This document shows positions 35,264 to 44,998 of a stretch of 64,000 nt of DNA, piece by piece. This stretch comes from Haloarcula vallismortis ATCC 29715 (GTDB taxonomy: Archaea; Halobacteriota; Halobacteria; Halobacteriales; Haloarculaceae), in NCBI RefSeq assembly GCF_000337775.1, contig NZ_AOLQ01000007.1:147028-211027 (forward strand), given 5' to 3'. The position numbers and the translations under genes were made by a program. The notes under the pieces were generated by a model. The model was not told the origin of the DNA. It searched no databases and saw only the letters and a program-made list of their open reading frames with translations. Within the stretch, counting starts at the first letter, position 1, and each line of letters opens with the position of its first letter.

Positions 35264-35340
35264 CCCTGCGCGTGAGAGCGGCCTTCGATAGCGATTCACA
35301 CTGTCCCGGCCAGCGGTTCGGACGGGCGTACACAACGACG

Positions 35341-35357
35341 CTGTCGCAAAGCGACAG
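35341..35357 (-). terminator. 7-bp hairpin after the S10 gene
   Basis: CTGTCGC and GCGACAG form a perfect stem with an AAA loop, located 12 bases past the S10 stop. It is a candidate end for the EF-1alpha-S10 transcript. No T-tract is visible on the minus strand. Confidence 0.4.
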
Positions 35358-35369
35358 TTCCCCCGAGGT

Positions 35370-35681
35370 TCAGTCCTCGAGGACGATCTCGATGGAGACG
35401 TCGTTGGGAACCTGGATGCGCATCAGCTGGCGCAGTGCCCGTTCGTCGGCGTCGATATCGATGAGCCGCTTGTGGACGCGCATCTCCCAGTGTTCCCACG
35501 TCGCGGTCCCCTCACCGTCGGGGGACTTGCGGGTGGGAACCTCAAGCGTCTTGGTGGGGAGCGGAACCGGACCGGAGAGTTCGACACCGGTCTTGTTCGC
35601 GATCTCCCGCACGTCGGCGCAGATGTCGTCGAGGTCCTCGGGGCTTGTGCCCGCGAGCCGAACGCGTGCCTGCTGGGACAT
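35370..35681 (-). CDS. rpsJ: 30S ribosomal protein S10
   Basis: This 103-residue protein begins [19 protein letters not shown] and contains the uS10 sequence [20 protein letters not shown]. It belongs to the small subunit head. It begins three bases after the EF-1alpha stop, so the two are co-transcribed, an order kept in many archaea. Confidence 0.96.
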   Translation of the reverse strand: MSQQARVRLAGTSPEDLDDICADVREIANKTGVELSGPVPLPTKTLEVPTRKSPDGEGTATWEHWEMRVHKRLIDIDADERALRQLMRIQVPNDVSIEIVLED

Positions 35682-35684
35682 ACG

Positions 35685-36950
35685 TTATCGCTCGTTGACG
35701 CTGAGGACTTTGCCGGCGGCGATGGTCTGACCCATGTCGCGGATGGCGAACGAACCGAGCTCCGGAATCTCGGAGGACGGCTCGATGCTGAGCGGCTTCT
35801 GTGGGCGGACCGTCACGACGGCAGCGTCCCCGTTCTGGATGAAGTCGGGGTTCTCCTCGGCGACCTCGCCGGAGGACGGGTCGATCTTCTTGTCGATGGA
35901 CTCGACAGTACAGGCGACCTGTGCCGTGTGAGCGTGGAAGACCGGGGTGTAGCCCTCGGTGATGACGCTTGGGTGCTGCATCACGACGATCTGGGCCTGG
36001 AAGGTTTCAGCGACCGATGGCGGGTCGTCGGCCGGACCACAGACGTCACCGCGCCGGATGTCGTCCTTGCCGACGCCGCGGACGTTGAACCCGACGTTGT
36101 CACCGGGCTCGGCCTTCGGGACTTCCTCGTGGTGCATCTCGACGGTCTTCACTTCACCGGAGACATCAGACGGCTGGAAGCTGACGTTGTCGCCCGTGTT
36201 CAGGATACCAGTCTCGACACGGCCAACCGGGACCGTACCGATGCCGGAGATGGTGTAGACGTCCTGAATCGGCAGTCGGAGCGGCGCGTCCGTCGGCGGC
36301 TCCGGTGCCGGCAGTTCGTTGAGTGCTTCGAGCAGGATTTCGCCATCGTACCAGCCCGTGTGCTCGGATTCGTCGGCGATGTTGTCGCCTTCGAACGCGG
36401 AGACCGGGATGAACTTGGCGTTATCGGGGTCGAAGCGGACCTGGGTGAGGAGGTCCTTGACCTCTTCGACGACCTGCTTGTACTCGGACTCGCCGTAGTC
36501 GACGAGGTCCATCTTGTTGACGGCGACGATGAGTTCACCGATGCCCAGGGTACGGGCCAGGAACACGTGCTCCTGGGTCTGCGGCTGGACGCCGTCGTCG
36601 GCGGCGACGACCAGGACGGCGTTGTCGGCCTGGGACGCGCCGGTAATCATGTTCTTCACGAAGTCGCGGTGACCAGGACAGTCCACGATGGTGAAATCGT
36701 AGGTGTCGGTGCTGAACTCCTGGTGGGCGATGTCGATGGTGACACCACGCTCACGCTCTTCGGCGAGGTTGTCCATGACGTAGGCGAACTCGAATCCGCC
36801 CTTGCCCTTCTCCTCGGCTTCTTCCTTGTGCTGTTCGATGACGTGCTCCGGTACCGATCCTGTCTCGTACAGGAGTCGGCCGACGAGCGTGCTCTTCCCG
36901 TGGTCGACGTGGCCGATGATGGCCAGGTTCTGGTGTTGTTCGTCGCTCAT
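35685..36950 (-). CDS. tuf: translation elongation factor 1-alpha
   Basis: This 421-residue GTPase starts [21 protein letters not shown], whose GHVDHGKST is the G1 loop; DCPGHRDF (G3) and [11 protein letters not shown] (G4) follow, then two beta-barrel domains. It delivers aminoacyl-tRNA to the ribosome. A TATA-like GATTTATTAG on the plus strand (36982-36991) lies 32-40 bases upstream. It heads the two-gene unit with S10. Confidence 0.96.
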   Translation of the reverse strand: MSDEQHQNLAIIGHVDHGKSTLVGRLLYETGSVPEHVIEQHKEEAEEKGKGGFEFAYVMDNLAEERERGVTIDIAHQEFSTDTYDFTIVDCPGHRDFVKNMITGASQADNAVLVVAADDGVQPQTQEHVFLARTLGIGELIVAVNKMDLVDYGESEYKQVVEEVKDLLTQVRFDPDNAKFIPVSAFEGDNIADESEHTGWYDGEILLEALNELPAPEPPTDAPLRLPIQDVYTISGIGTVPVGRVETGILNTGDNVSFQPSDVSGEVKTVEMHHEEVPKAEPGDNVGFNVRGVGKDDIRRGDVCGPADDPPSVAETFQAQIVVMQHPSVITEGYTPVFHAHTAQVACTVESIDKKIDPSSGEVAEENPDFIQNGDAAVVTVRPQKPLSIEPSSEIPELGSFAIRDMGQTIAAGKVLSVNER

Positions 36951-36981
36951 TGTTATCTCTCACGCGCAGAGGCGCTGTATC

Positions 36982-36991
36982 GGATTTATTA
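36982..36991 (-). promoter_or_regulatory. TATA-like box of the EF-1alpha gene
   Basis: CTAATAAATC on the minus strand lies 32-40 bases before the ATG. The rest of the 36951-37226 gap holds a hairpin-capable stretch around 37130-37160 (GTTTGT/ACAAAC with TCC/GGA inside), but no gene that I can support. Confidence 0.45.
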
Positions 36992-37226
36992 GCTGGTGGT
37001 TCATAAAACGATTTCGAAAGCGTGTAAGCGTCAGGCCGTCGCTTTCTTGCGATTCGGCACGCCATGGCATGGTAGTGTGGCACCCGATAGCTCGACCGCC
37101 CGGAGCGGTCAGTACCGACAGTCACGGCCGGGTTTGTGTCCTTCGGAGTGACAAACGGGACTGGTGGCTGGGAAACGTGATGAATACGAAGAACGACGCA
37201 GCCGCGTCGGAAGTCCTGCTGGCCCG

Positions 37227-38171
37227 TTACAGTCGGCCGATATCGGCAAGCACGGCGCTTGCCGTCTCCGGACCACCAGCACCGCGACCGGAGATGTTGA
37301 GCTGGCCGGCGTGTTCGGTCTCTAGCTGGGCGATGTTCCGAGTGCCTGAGACGGCGAGCGGGGCGTTGTCCGGAACAAGTCGCGGGCCGACGCGGACGGA
37401 CCCTTCGACGACCTCGGCGATGAGCCGGACGGTCCGACCGTCCGCACGCGCGAGTTCGAGCGCGCTGCCGGAGATATCTTGAATTCCCTCTACCACAGCG
37501 TCATCAAGGGTGTACTCTGTTTCGTCGCCGGACAGAACGTTCGCGATGATGACGCCTTTCAGCGCCGCATCGGTGCCATCCACGTCGAAGGTCGGGTCGG
37601 CCTCGGCGACACCGAGGTCCTGTGCCTCCGCGAGGACGTGCTCGTAATCGAGGCCCTCGGTCGCCATCCGGGAGAGTATGAAGTTCGCGGTCCCATTCAG
37701 CACCCCGCGAACGGCGGTGATATGGCTCGGGTCGAAGTCGTTGATAGTCGAGAGAATCGGCATCGCGCCGCCGACGGTCGCCTCGAACAGCACTGACCCA
37801 TCGCTTTCGCGCTCCAACGAGCGAACGTCCGCGTACCGTTCGGCGACCGGTCCCTTGTTCGCCAGCACAGCGTGGCGGTCACGTTCGAGTGCGGTCTGAA
37901 CGTGGCCGAATCCCGGCTCGGCGTCGCCAAGCGTCGTCGGCGTTGCCTCGACGAGGACGTCGTAGTCGGCCGAGAGCGCGTCCGCAGGTTCGTCACTGCC
38001 GACGACGCCGTCGGTCCGCTTCCGGTCGAGTGCTTCGGCGGTATCGATGCCGGCGCTATCGATAACGGCGCTGCTGGAATCGGCAAACGCAGTAACCGAG
38101 TGGCCGTGGTCGCTCGCCAGTTCGACGACAGAGGAGCCGACTGCGCCGGCACCGATGACAGCGAGTCTCAT
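37227..38171 (-). CDS. hom: homoserine dehydrogenase
   Basis: This 314-residue enzyme has an N-terminal Rossmann domain (MRLAVIGAGAVGSSVVELA) and the homoserine dehydrogenase catalytic domain with the HITAVRGVLNGTANFIL element. It reduces aspartate semialdehyde to homoserine for threonine and methionine. It has no C-terminal ACT domain, unlike many bacterial enzymes. An ACT protein is instead encoded by the overlapping gene immediately upstream. Confidence 0.93.
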   Translation of the reverse strand: MRLAVIGAGAVGSSVVELASDHGHSVTAFADSSSAVIDSAGIDTAEALDRKRTDGVVGSDEPADALSADYDVLVEATPTTLGDAEPGFGHVQTALERDRHAVLANKGPVAERYADVRSLERESDGSVLFEATVGGAMPILSTINDFDPSHITAVRGVLNGTANFILSRMATEGLDYEHVLAEAQDLGVAEADPTFDVDGTDAALKGVIIANVLSGDETEYTLDDAVVEGIQDISGSALELARADGRTVRLIAEVVEGSVRVGPRLVPDNAPLAVSGTRNIAQLETEHAGQLNISGRGAGGPETASAVLADIGRL

Positions 38172-38701
38172 GCCTCACCTCCCGCAGCGAGTGGCTCAAT
38201 TACGTGGAGTCCCTTCTCATCGGCGACAGCACGAATGGCAGACATCGTCTCGTCGACCGCCCCTTCCTCCGTGGCCAGTCGGATGCGCGCGCTGGAGGCG
38301 TCGTCGGTCCCCTCCGGTGCCGACAGCGAGAGGTCGGTCACGGTCGCGTCCGTGGACTCGTGAATCCGCGAGAGCGTGTCGGAGAGATCGGTGTTGACGA
38401 GGTGACCGGTGAGGATGATCGTCAGCGCCTCGCTGTACTGCTCGGCCCCGGCCTGGATGACGTTGATGCCCGCGTCCCGGAGTGCGTCGACGATCCCGTC
38501 GAACCGCTCGGGGGTCGCCTCCAAGTCGACCTCCACGGGGATGTGGCCCCGCGGGGTCACGTTCCCCCGCTCGTGGAAGATAGAGAGGAGGTTCCCGCCG
38601 TTGTTGGCGATGGGGTCGAGCGCCCGCAGCAGTTCGCCCGGTTCGTCGACCAGTTCCAGCCGAACTGTGTAGGACCGTACCTCGTCGGTCGAGTCGCTCA
38701 T
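38168..38701 (-). CDS. ACT-domain protein, probable regulatory partner of homoserine dehydrogenase
   Basis: This 177-residue protein begins with an ACT domain (about residues 10-85: YTVRLELVDEPGELLRAL and IFHERGNVTPRGHIPVEV) and continues into a second related beta-alpha-beta stretch. It lacks any catalytic domain. The stop overlaps the start of hom by four bases, so the two are translationally coupled. I infer it provides allosteric control (for example by threonine) in trans; a free ACT regulator of another amino-acid enzyme is possible. Confidence 0.85.
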   Translation of the reverse strand: MSDSTDEVRSYTVRLELVDEPGELLRALDPIANNGGNLLSIFHERGNVTPRGHIPVEVDLEATPERFDGIVDALRDAGINVIQAGAEQYSEALTIILTGHLVNTDLSDTLSRIHESTDATVTDLSLSAPEGTDDASSARIRLATEEGAVDETMSAIRAVADEKGLHVIEPLAAGGEA

Positions 38702-38780
38702 CGCCCGCTCACCTCCTGGGTATCTCGGCTCATTGTAGATGACTCAGCGGGGGCACGTATAAGAAACCGTTCGTTTGGTC

Positions 38781-39002
38781 TCAGGGCAGAAAGCGGTCGT
38801 ACAGGTCGTCGATCCACTCGTTGTACGCCTCGCCGCGGGTCGACCCCCAGGGATTTCGCGAGAAGTAGTACATCGCCGCGAACATCCCTGCAAGCGTCAG
38901 CGCCAGCCCCGTCGGCAGGACGAAGCTCCAGATGAACGTCGACGTGCCGGCGATAACAGCAGCAACGAGAAGATCCACAATCTGATGCAAGCGGTCGCTC
39001 AT
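38781..39002 (-). CDS. small two-segment membrane protein
   Basis: This 73-residue protein has two hydrophobic segments (about 10-30 and 30-48) and a polar C-terminal tail. No family is recognised. It follows 78 bases downstream of the ACT gene start region on the same strand but has its own possible promoter. It is divergent from the M48-like gene. Confidence 0.65.
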   Translation of the reverse strand: MSDRLHQIVDLLVAAVIAGTSTFIWSFVLPTGLALTLAGMFAAMYYFSRNPWGSTRGEAYNEWIDDLYDRFLP

Positions 39003-39101
39003 ACCCTGCCGTTCGGTGCCGGGTGACCTAAGCGTGGGGTCCGCCTCCGTCGTGACAGCCAGTTTCAGGGGAACGCTACGTTTTTTTCCTGCCGGTGAAG
39101 C

Positions 39102-40205
39102 GTGTCGTATGTGTACGCCCTCCAGTCAAGCCCGATATCGATAGGTACGGCGGTGTTCGTCGTCAGTGTCCTCGCCGTCGTCGGAATTGCCCTCGGCGCG
39201 CTCGGAAGCGCAGTCGTACAGCGACTCTCGAACCCTGTCGCCAGGTATCGACAGTTGTACCTCGGCGTCCTGCTCCCGTTCGCCCTGCTGTCGTACGTCG
39301 TCTTTCGACTGCTCGGATTCGGCTACGTGGTGGTCGGCGGCGGGGCCGGAACGGTCGAGGCGTTGCTGGCGACGTTCACCGAACTGCTCGCCGCCGGTGT
39401 CGTCGGACTGACCGCCTACGCCCCGACCGTTCGGGGTGTCCGTAGCGTCCGGGACATCGACCTCTCGACCGGTCGAGCGCTCGTCCGTATGGGGCGGTAC
39501 GTGCTCGGGCTCTCGGTTTTCGCGGCCCTCATCACCGCACCGCTTGAGACCGGACTGTCGCCGGTCGTCCTGCTCGCCGCCGTCGCCGCGCTCATCGTCG
39601 CCGCGCAGGCCGCGGCACCCTGGATTATCCCGGTAGTTCGGTCGGTCCGGACACCGGACGAGTCGACAGAAGCGACGCTGACTCGACTCCGGGAACGGGC
39701 AGGATTGACCGTCCGTGACGTTCGGATTCTCGACACCGACCGGGAGGGGACAGCGAACGCGACCGTCCGCGGCGTCCCCGGATACCGCCGCCTGTTCGTG
39801 ACGAGTACGTTCCTGAATACGCTCGACGACGAAACGGCGACGGCTCTACTCGCGGTCCAGGCCGGCCGCCAGGACGCCCGGGTGCTCGCTCGGGTCGTCG
39901 CCGGTCTGTTGCTCGCGCTGGTCCCGCTGTTCATGACGCTGGCCGACCGCGGCCCGCTGTGGCCCCTTTTCGGGGCGAGTCTTGGGGTTTTCATTGTCAG
40001 TCTGTGGACCGCTCGCCGCGGCGTCCGCGCGGCCGACGACTATGCGGCCGAGCGCGTCGGCCCGGACGCCGTCGCCGACGCGCTCGAACGGTACGCCGAC
40101 GTCCACGACATGGAACCATCGAGACGACGAGTATCGAATCCCTTCTCGCAATCGCCGCCGCTGGGGAACCGAATCGACCGACTGCGGGAACAAGCAGGTA
40201 AATAA
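39102..40205 (+). CDS. M48 peptidase-like membrane protein lacking the HExxH motif
   Basis: This 367-residue protein has about four N-terminal transmembrane segments, a soluble region and two further segments. The region YRRLFVTSTFLNTLDDETATALLA matches the strand and helix before the HExxH motif in HtpX/Ste24-like peptidases, yet the motif itself (residues 252-256) reads VQAGR. The downstream metal-ligand region reads DDYAAERVG in place of the usual E-x-x-x-AD pattern. It is therefore a probable inactive homologue with a binding or scaffolding role. The frame is intact, so it is not a pseudogene. Confidence 0.72.
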   Translation: MSYVYALQSSPISIGTAVFVVSVLAVVGIALGALGSAVVQRLSNPVARYRQLYLGVLLPFALLSYVVFRLLGFGYVVVGGGAGTVEALLATFTELLAAGVVGLTAYAPTVRGVRSVRDIDLSTGRALVRMGRYVLGLSVFAALITAPLETGLSPVVLLAAVAALIVAAQAAAPWIIPVVRSVRTPDESTEATLTRLRERAGLTVRDVRILDTDREGTANATVRGVPGYRRLFVTSTFLNTLDDETATALLAVQAGRQDARVLARVVAGLLLALVPLFMTLADRGPLWPLFGASLGVFIVSLWTARRGVRAADDYAAERVGPDAVADALERYADVHDMEPSRRRVSNPFSQSPPLGNRIDRLREQAGK

Positions 40206-40278
40206 GGCAGTCCTGTAGCGAAGCGAAGACAAGAGAACGGCAGACAAGCATACCGCGCGCCGCAGGCGCGTGGTTTCC

Positions 40279-40310
40279 CGCGAATCGCTCCGCGATTCGC
40301 GCCTTTTTCG
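40279..40310 (+). terminator. strong hairpin plus T-tract after the M48-like gene
   Basis: CGCGAATCGC (40279-40288) and GCGATTCGCG (40292-40301) form a perfect 10-bp stem with a three-base loop, followed by CCTTTTTCG. A second T-run follows at 40316-40321. Confidence 0.65.
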
Positions 40311-40325
40311 CCCACGTTTTTGCGC

Positions 40326-40357
40326 GGGGGTTGAGGGCGCGTAGCGCCCGAACCCCC
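40326..40357 (-). terminator. two-part hairpin beside the EF-2 stop
   Basis: GGGGGTT pairs with AACCCCC around an inner GGGCGC/GCGCCC stem with a three-base loop. On the minus strand it follows the EF-2 stop and a five-T run at 40363-40367. Together with the adjacent plus-strand hairpin it probably separates two convergent transcripts. Confidence 0.5.
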
Positions 40358-40373
40358 CGTGGAAAAAGGTGGT

Positions 40374-42560
40374 CTAGAAGTAGTCGATAGCCGGGTTCAG
40401 TTCCTGCTTCATGCCCTTGCGCTCGCGGATCTCGCTGATCTTGTCGGGCTGGAGGTTGTCGGCAAGGACCTGGAAGCCGGCGTTCTCAGTGTTCCAGGAG
40501 GCACGGCCCTCGGTAGCCGAGCGGATGTCGGAGGAGAAGCCGATCATCTCATCGACCGGCGCGACGCCTTCGACGACCATCAGGTCGCCTTCCTGGTACA
40601 TGTCGTCGACGCGGCCACGGCGGCCCTGAATCTCACCGCTCGCAGCGCCCATGTGGTCGTTGGGCACGTCGATGCGGACCTGCTGAATCGGCTCAAGCAG
40701 CTTGATACTGGCGTCGATGAGCGCGTTGTGGACGGCCTCACGCACCGCAGGGATGACCTGGGCCGGACCGCGGTGGATAGCGTCCTCGTGGAGGCGGGCG
40801 TCGTGGAGACGGATGAGCGACCCCTGGACCGGCTCGGACGCGAGCGGACCGTCGTCGAGGGCTTCTTCGAGACCCTCGATGACGAGTTCCATCGTCTCGT
40901 TGAGGTGCTGGATACCCTTCGTCTCATCGAGCAGGATGTTGGTCCCGTGGATGTGCTCGATGTTCTGGGAGTCGTCCTTGTCCATGCCGGCTTCCTGCAG
41001 CGCCTCACGGCGCTCCAGTTCTGGCATGTCCATCGACGCCTCGCCCATCTTGATGGTTTCGACGATGTCGTCGCCGAGCGGCTCGATGCTGATGTAGAAG
41101 CGGTTGTGGTTGTTCGGCGACCGACCTTCGACTTCGCGGCTGTCGCCCTGGGGGGCCTCGCGGTAGACAACAATCGGCTCACCGGTGTTGATCGGGATGC
41201 CCTGATTGCGCTCGATACGCTGGCCGATCACTTCCAGGTGGAGTTCACCCTGCCCGGAGATGAGGTGCTCGCCGGTGTCCTCGTTAATTTCGACCTGAAT
41301 GGTCGGGTCTTCCTTGGCGACCTGCTGGAGCGTCTCGATGAGCTTCGGCAGGTCGTCCATGTTCTGTGCCTCGACGGACTTCGTGATGACCGGCTCCGAG
41401 ATGTGCTCGATAGACTCGAACGGCGTCATCTCCTCGCTGGAGACGGTGGAGCCGGCGATGGCGTCCTTGAGGCCCGTGACGGCGGCGATGTTCCCGGCAG
41501 GAACGCGGTCGACTTCCTCGCGCTCGCCACCCATGTAGATGCCGACGCTCTGGATGCGGTTCTTGCCCGCGGTCCCGGAGACGTACAGCTCCTGACCCTT
41601 CTCCAGCGTGCCGGAGAAGACACGGCCGGCGGCAATCTCGCCGGCGTGGGGGTCGACACCGATGTCGGTAACCATCAGGACGACTTCGCCATCCTCGTTG
41701 ACCAGTCGCATGTCGTCGGCGAGCTGGGATTCGGCGTCGCCACGCCAGATACGCGGAACGCGCATCGGCTGGGCGTCGACGGGGTTCGGGAAGTGCTCAC
41801 ACACCATGTCGAGCACCACGTCGGACAGCGGCGTGCGCTCGTGGAGTTCCTGACGGTTGTCGTTGCGTTCGAGCTCCATGATTTCGCCGAAGTCCATGCC
41901 GGTCCGCTGCATCGACGGCATCGAGACGCCCCACTTGTACAGCGCGGAGCCGAAGCCGACGGTCCCTTCCTCGACGGAGACCGTCCAGTCCTCGATGTCG
42001 TCCATCTCCTCGGTCATGCCGCGGATGAGGTCGTTGACGTCCTGGATGACCGCGAGCAGGCGCTCCTGCATCTCCTGTGGCCCTTCCTGGAGCTCGGAGA
42101 TGAGGCGATCGACCTTGTTGATGAACAGCGTCGGTTTGACGCCCTCGCGGAGCGCCTGCCGGAGCACCGTCTCGGTCTGGGGCATCGCGCCCTCGACGGC
42201 GTCCACCACGACGAGCGCGCCGTCGACGGCACGCATCGCGCGGGTCACGTCGCCACCGAAGTCGACGTGGCCGGGGGTGTCGATGAGGTTGATGAGGTGG
42301 TTCTGGTCCTCGTACTCGTGGGTCATCGAAACGTTAGCCGCGTCGATGGTGATCCCACGTTCCTGTTCGTCTTCCTCAGTGTCCATCGCCAGCTGTTCAC
42401 CGGCGGTGTCGTCGGAAATCATGCCGGCACCGGCCAGCAGATTGTCTGTCAGCGTCGTCTTTCCGTGATCGACGTGAGCAGCGATGGCGATGTTCCGGAT
42501 GTGCTCCGGATCGTCCATCAGTGTCTCACATTCTTGGACGATTTTCTTACGTCGGCCCAT
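40374..42560 (-). CDS. fusA: translation elongation factor 2 (EF-2)
   Basis: This 728-residue translocase begins [20 protein letters not shown], with G1 [12 protein letters not shown]3 [10 protein letters not shown] and G4 NKVD. The C-terminal domain IV loop contains DAIHRGPAQ, in which H596 is the residue modified to diphthamide in archaea and eukaryotes. It moves tRNA and mRNA after peptide bond formation. The ATG at 42560 gives the family-standard start; an upstream in-frame start 30 bases away adds a non-conserved leader. Confidence 0.96.
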   Translation of the reverse strand: MGRRKKIVQECETLMDDPEHIRNIAIAAHVDHGKTTLTDNLLAGAGMISDDTAGEQLAMDTEEDEQERGITIDAANVSMTHEYEDQNHLINLIDTPGHVDFGGDVTRAMRAVDGALVVVDAVEGAMPQTETVLRQALREGVKPTLFINKVDRLISELQEGPQEMQERLLAVIQDVNDLIRGMTEEMDDIEDWTVSVEEGTVGFGSALYKWGVSMPSMQRTGMDFGEIMELERNDNRQELHERTPLSDVVLDMVCEHFPNPVDAQPMRVPRIWRGDAESQLADDMRLVNEDGEVVLMVTDIGVDPHAGEIAAGRVFSGTLEKGQELYVSGTAGKNRIQSVGIYMGGEREEVDRVPAGNIAAVTGLKDAIAGSTVSSEEMTPFESIEHISEPVITKSVEAQNMDDLPKLIETLQQVAKEDPTIQVEINEDTGEHLISGQGELHLEVIGQRIERNQGIPINTGEPIVVYREAPQGDSREVEGRSPNNHNRFYISIEPLGDDIVETIKMGEASMDMPELERREALQEAGMDKDDSQNIEHIHGTNILLDETKGIQHLNETMELVIEGLEEALDDGPLASEPVQGSLIRLHDARLHEDAIHRGPAQVIPAVREAVHNALIDASIKLLEPIQQVRIDVPNDHMGAASGEIQGRRGRVDDMYQEGDLMVVEGVAPVDEMIGFSSDIRSATEGRASWNTENAGFQVLADNLQPDKISEIRERKGMKQELNPAIDYF

Positions 42561-42763
42561 TATACAGCTTTCTATCAACAGCAGGGTCAAAAGGATAGTG
42601 TTTCACTACGGCCGTGACCGCTCGAAATTCGGCCGTTCGCGTGGCATGGTCTGGCATTCCGCTCGGTCGGTAGTCGGGAATGTATGCCCGGCGATTATAA
42701 TTATTTGCATGCAGATGAGTAATGATTGCAAAGGTATTAGCGCCAGCCAGCGGACGGGAGCGT

Positions 42764-43957
42764 ATGACTCGGCGTCCACACCTCGACACGATTGCGGTCG
42801 ATACCGAGGCGGCGACAGCGGCAGGGGATGTCACGCTCCCGATACACCTCTCGTCGACCTACGAACTGGCCGGACTCGACACAGATCTGGCGCTGGAGGA
42901 CATCGACCCCGGTGAAGGGGAGTTCCTCTACTCGCGGCTGTCGAACCCGACACGATACGGCCTCGAGCAGGAGTTAGCTGCGCTCGAAGACGGAGAGCGG
43001 GCCTATGCCTTCAGTTCTGGGACGGCAGCCGTTGCAACAGCGGTGCTCTCACTGGTCGAGCCGGGCGATCACGTCGTTGCATTTGATGACCTGTACGCGG
43101 GCACGCGACGGATGTTCGAAACGCTGTTCCGGGACCAGCTTGGCGTTGACGTGGAGTTCGTCGACGCAACCGACGTCGACGCCGTCGCGGCCGCGATGAC
43201 GCCGGCAACGGAGTTGGTCTGGGTCGAAACACCAACGAATCCGGGCATCAAACTGTGCGACATCGACGCGATTGCGGCCGTTGCCGCCGACTACGACGCA
43301 ACGGTCGGGGTCGACAACACCTTCGCGAGTCCGTACTTCCAGCAGCCGCTGTCGCTCGGTGCGGACCTCGTGGTCCACAGCACGACGAAGTATCTCAACG
43401 GCCACAGCGATGCCGTCGGCGGCGCGCTGATTACCGACGACCCCGAGGTGGCCGAGCGGGTAGAGTTCCGCCAGCAGATCGCGCTCGGGAACATGCTCGC
43501 CCCGTTCGACAGCTATCTCATCTCGCGGGGCATCAAGACGCTGGGCGTCCGGATGACCCGACACGAGAACAACGCCATGGCCCTTGCGCAGTACCTCGAC
43601 GACCACGAGCGCGTCAAAACAGTCCACTACCCGGGGTTAGAGAGCCACCCACAGCATGACCTGGCTCGCGAGCAGATGCAGGGCTTTGGCGGCGTGCTCT
43701 CGTTCGAGCTGACCGGAGACATGGCCGACGCCAAGCGCTTCCTCGAAGCGTTAGAGACGGTGACGCTGGCAGTCAGCCTCGGCGGCGTCGAGAGCTTGGC
43801 GGAGCTCCCAGCGGCGATGACACACGAACCACTCTCACCGGCGGCACGGGACGAACTCGGCATCTCTGATACGCTCATCCGGTTATCCGTCGGTATCGAA
43901 GACGTCGAGGACCTCCGTGCCGATCTTGAACGCGGTTTCGCGGCGCTTGAGTCCTGA
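42764..43957 (+). CDS. cystathionine gamma-synthase/lyase-type PLP enzyme
   Basis: This 397-residue Cys/Met metabolism PLP enzyme begins MTRRPHLDTIAVDTEA. The PLP lysine is K209 in HSTTKYLNGHSDAVGG; YSRLSNPTRYGLE and the SLGGVESLAELPA stretch bind substrate. It may make cystathionine or act as a lyase. The two reactions cannot be separated by sequence alone. A TATA-like GTATTAGC is about 27 bases before the ATG, supporting this start over one at 42722. Confidence 0.9.
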   Translation: MTRRPHLDTIAVDTEAATAAGDVTLPIHLSSTYELAGLDTDLALEDIDPGEGEFLYSRLSNPTRYGLEQELAALEDGERAYAFSSGTAAVATAVLSLVEPGDHVVAFDDLYAGTRRMFETLFRDQLGVDVEFVDATDVDAVAAAMTPATELVWVETPTNPGIKLCDIDAIAAVAADYDATVGVDNTFASPYFQQPLSLGADLVVHSTTKYLNGHSDAVGGALITDDPEVAERVEFRQQIALGNMLAPFDSYLISRGIKTLGVRMTRHENNAMALAQYLDDHERVKTVHYPGLESHPQHDLAREQMQGFGGVLSFELTGDMADAKRFLEALETVTLAVSLGGVESLAELPAAMTHEPLSPAARDELGISDTLIRLSVGIEDVEDLRADLERGFAALES

Positions 43958-44023
43958 GCGCTGCGTGCGAACGCTGCCCCCACCCGTGCATTAATAGCGC
44001 TGCGTCCCGTGACATAGTGACAC

Positions 44024-44821
44024 ATGGACGTGCACGTGCAGGGTGGGCCGGCCGAACCGTTTCTCGGGGCGCGGGACCTCTTCTCGACGGAACACGACCT
44101 GAAGCGACCAGTGACTGTCCGGGTCCGGGCGGACCCTGACGAGCGCACCCGCGTCAGCCACAGCGACGACGCTCACCAGCTGACAATCTCTCGGCAAGCC
44201 GCCACAAGCGCGATGGCACGCGAACTGGCGTTACACGAGTACGCACACATGCATCACCACGAACGCGGGCATCCGTCACACACTCAGTCGACGCGGGAAG
44301 CCATCTATCTCGCGCTGGCGGGGCGTTCGGTCGAACAACGAAAGCTCACCCACTGCTACCAGATCGCAAACCACATGAAAGATGTCTACGCCGACGATAT
44401 CTGGATGCCGGTGGTGCCCGGTGACAAGCTGGTGCCGTTTCTGGAAGCCAGTCTCGCAGCTGCCGTCGCAGACCGGCCTGGTGACCCGCCGACCTGGGGC
44501 CGCTCGACATCGACGACCCGGATGCACCACCCCAGCGGACCGGCCGCACGGCTGACGCCGGCCGCGGACCCGGACATCACGGCCGTCAACGCGGCGTTTG
44601 CCCTTGCGCTGTGTGAGCGCCACGACCTAGTCGGGCCCGACCACCGGCTGTACGACCTCGCCCACGCCGCGGCCCAGGACGCCGAAGCGGTCGACCTCTC
44701 GGAGTTCAAGCGCCACTTCGCGTCGCTCTCGCCCGAGCCGGACGAGTCAGAGTTCCGCAAGGCACTGGTAGACGTAACCCGCGCATACGCCGGTGGTGGC
44801 GGCGACCGTGCGGCGGACTGA
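44024..44821 (+). CDS. DUF5781-like protein with HExxH motif (putative metallopeptidase)
   Basis: This 265-residue protein has the motif HEYAH (residues 71-75) inside ELALHEYAHMHHHERGHPSH, the core of many zinc peptidases, followed by STREAIYLALAG, which offers a possible third ligand. An N-terminal beta region precedes it and a helical half follows. It resembles the haloarchaeal DUF5781 family. It has no signal peptide, so it would act in the cytoplasm. The substrate is unknown. It stands alone, 66 bases after the PLP enzyme. Confidence 0.72.
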   Translation: MDVHVQGGPAEPFLGARDLFSTEHDLKRPVTVRVRADPDERTRVSHSDDAHQLTISRQAATSAMARELALHEYAHMHHHERGHPSHTQSTREAIYLALAGRSVEQRKLTHCYQIANHMKDVYADDIWMPVVPGDKLVPFLEASLAAAVADRPGDPPTWGRSTSTTRMHHPSGPAARLTPAADPDITAVNAAFALALCERHDLVGPDHRLYDLAHAAAQDAEAVDLSEFKRHFASLSPEPDESEFRKALVDVTRAYAGGGGDRAAD

Positions 44822-44998
44822 AGCTGCGTATCCTACTGCTGTCGGGTCACTGGCGGTCGGTGTCAACCAGCTCGCTCACAGGGGCTGTTATTACGGGTGG
44901 GCAGCGGTTTCACAGCTGTCGACTGCTGGTGTCACTCAGAGCCAAACGCGAATTACCCGGCAGAACTGTTTTTGCAGGGACTTGTGAACTAGTTGACT

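Noticed and set aside
35472..36992. 506-residue open frame antisense to EF-1alpha and S10
   Set aside because: Spans two unrelated genes on the other strand, with no start or promoter signal of its own.
40359..42617. 752-residue open frame antisense to EF-2
   Set aside because: Same explanation: its path follows the EF-2 gene and its composition is that of reverse-complement codons.
44822..44998. Possible small gene before the large kinase
   Set aside because: The short frame has no acidic bias, and the only clear signal is the kinase start.
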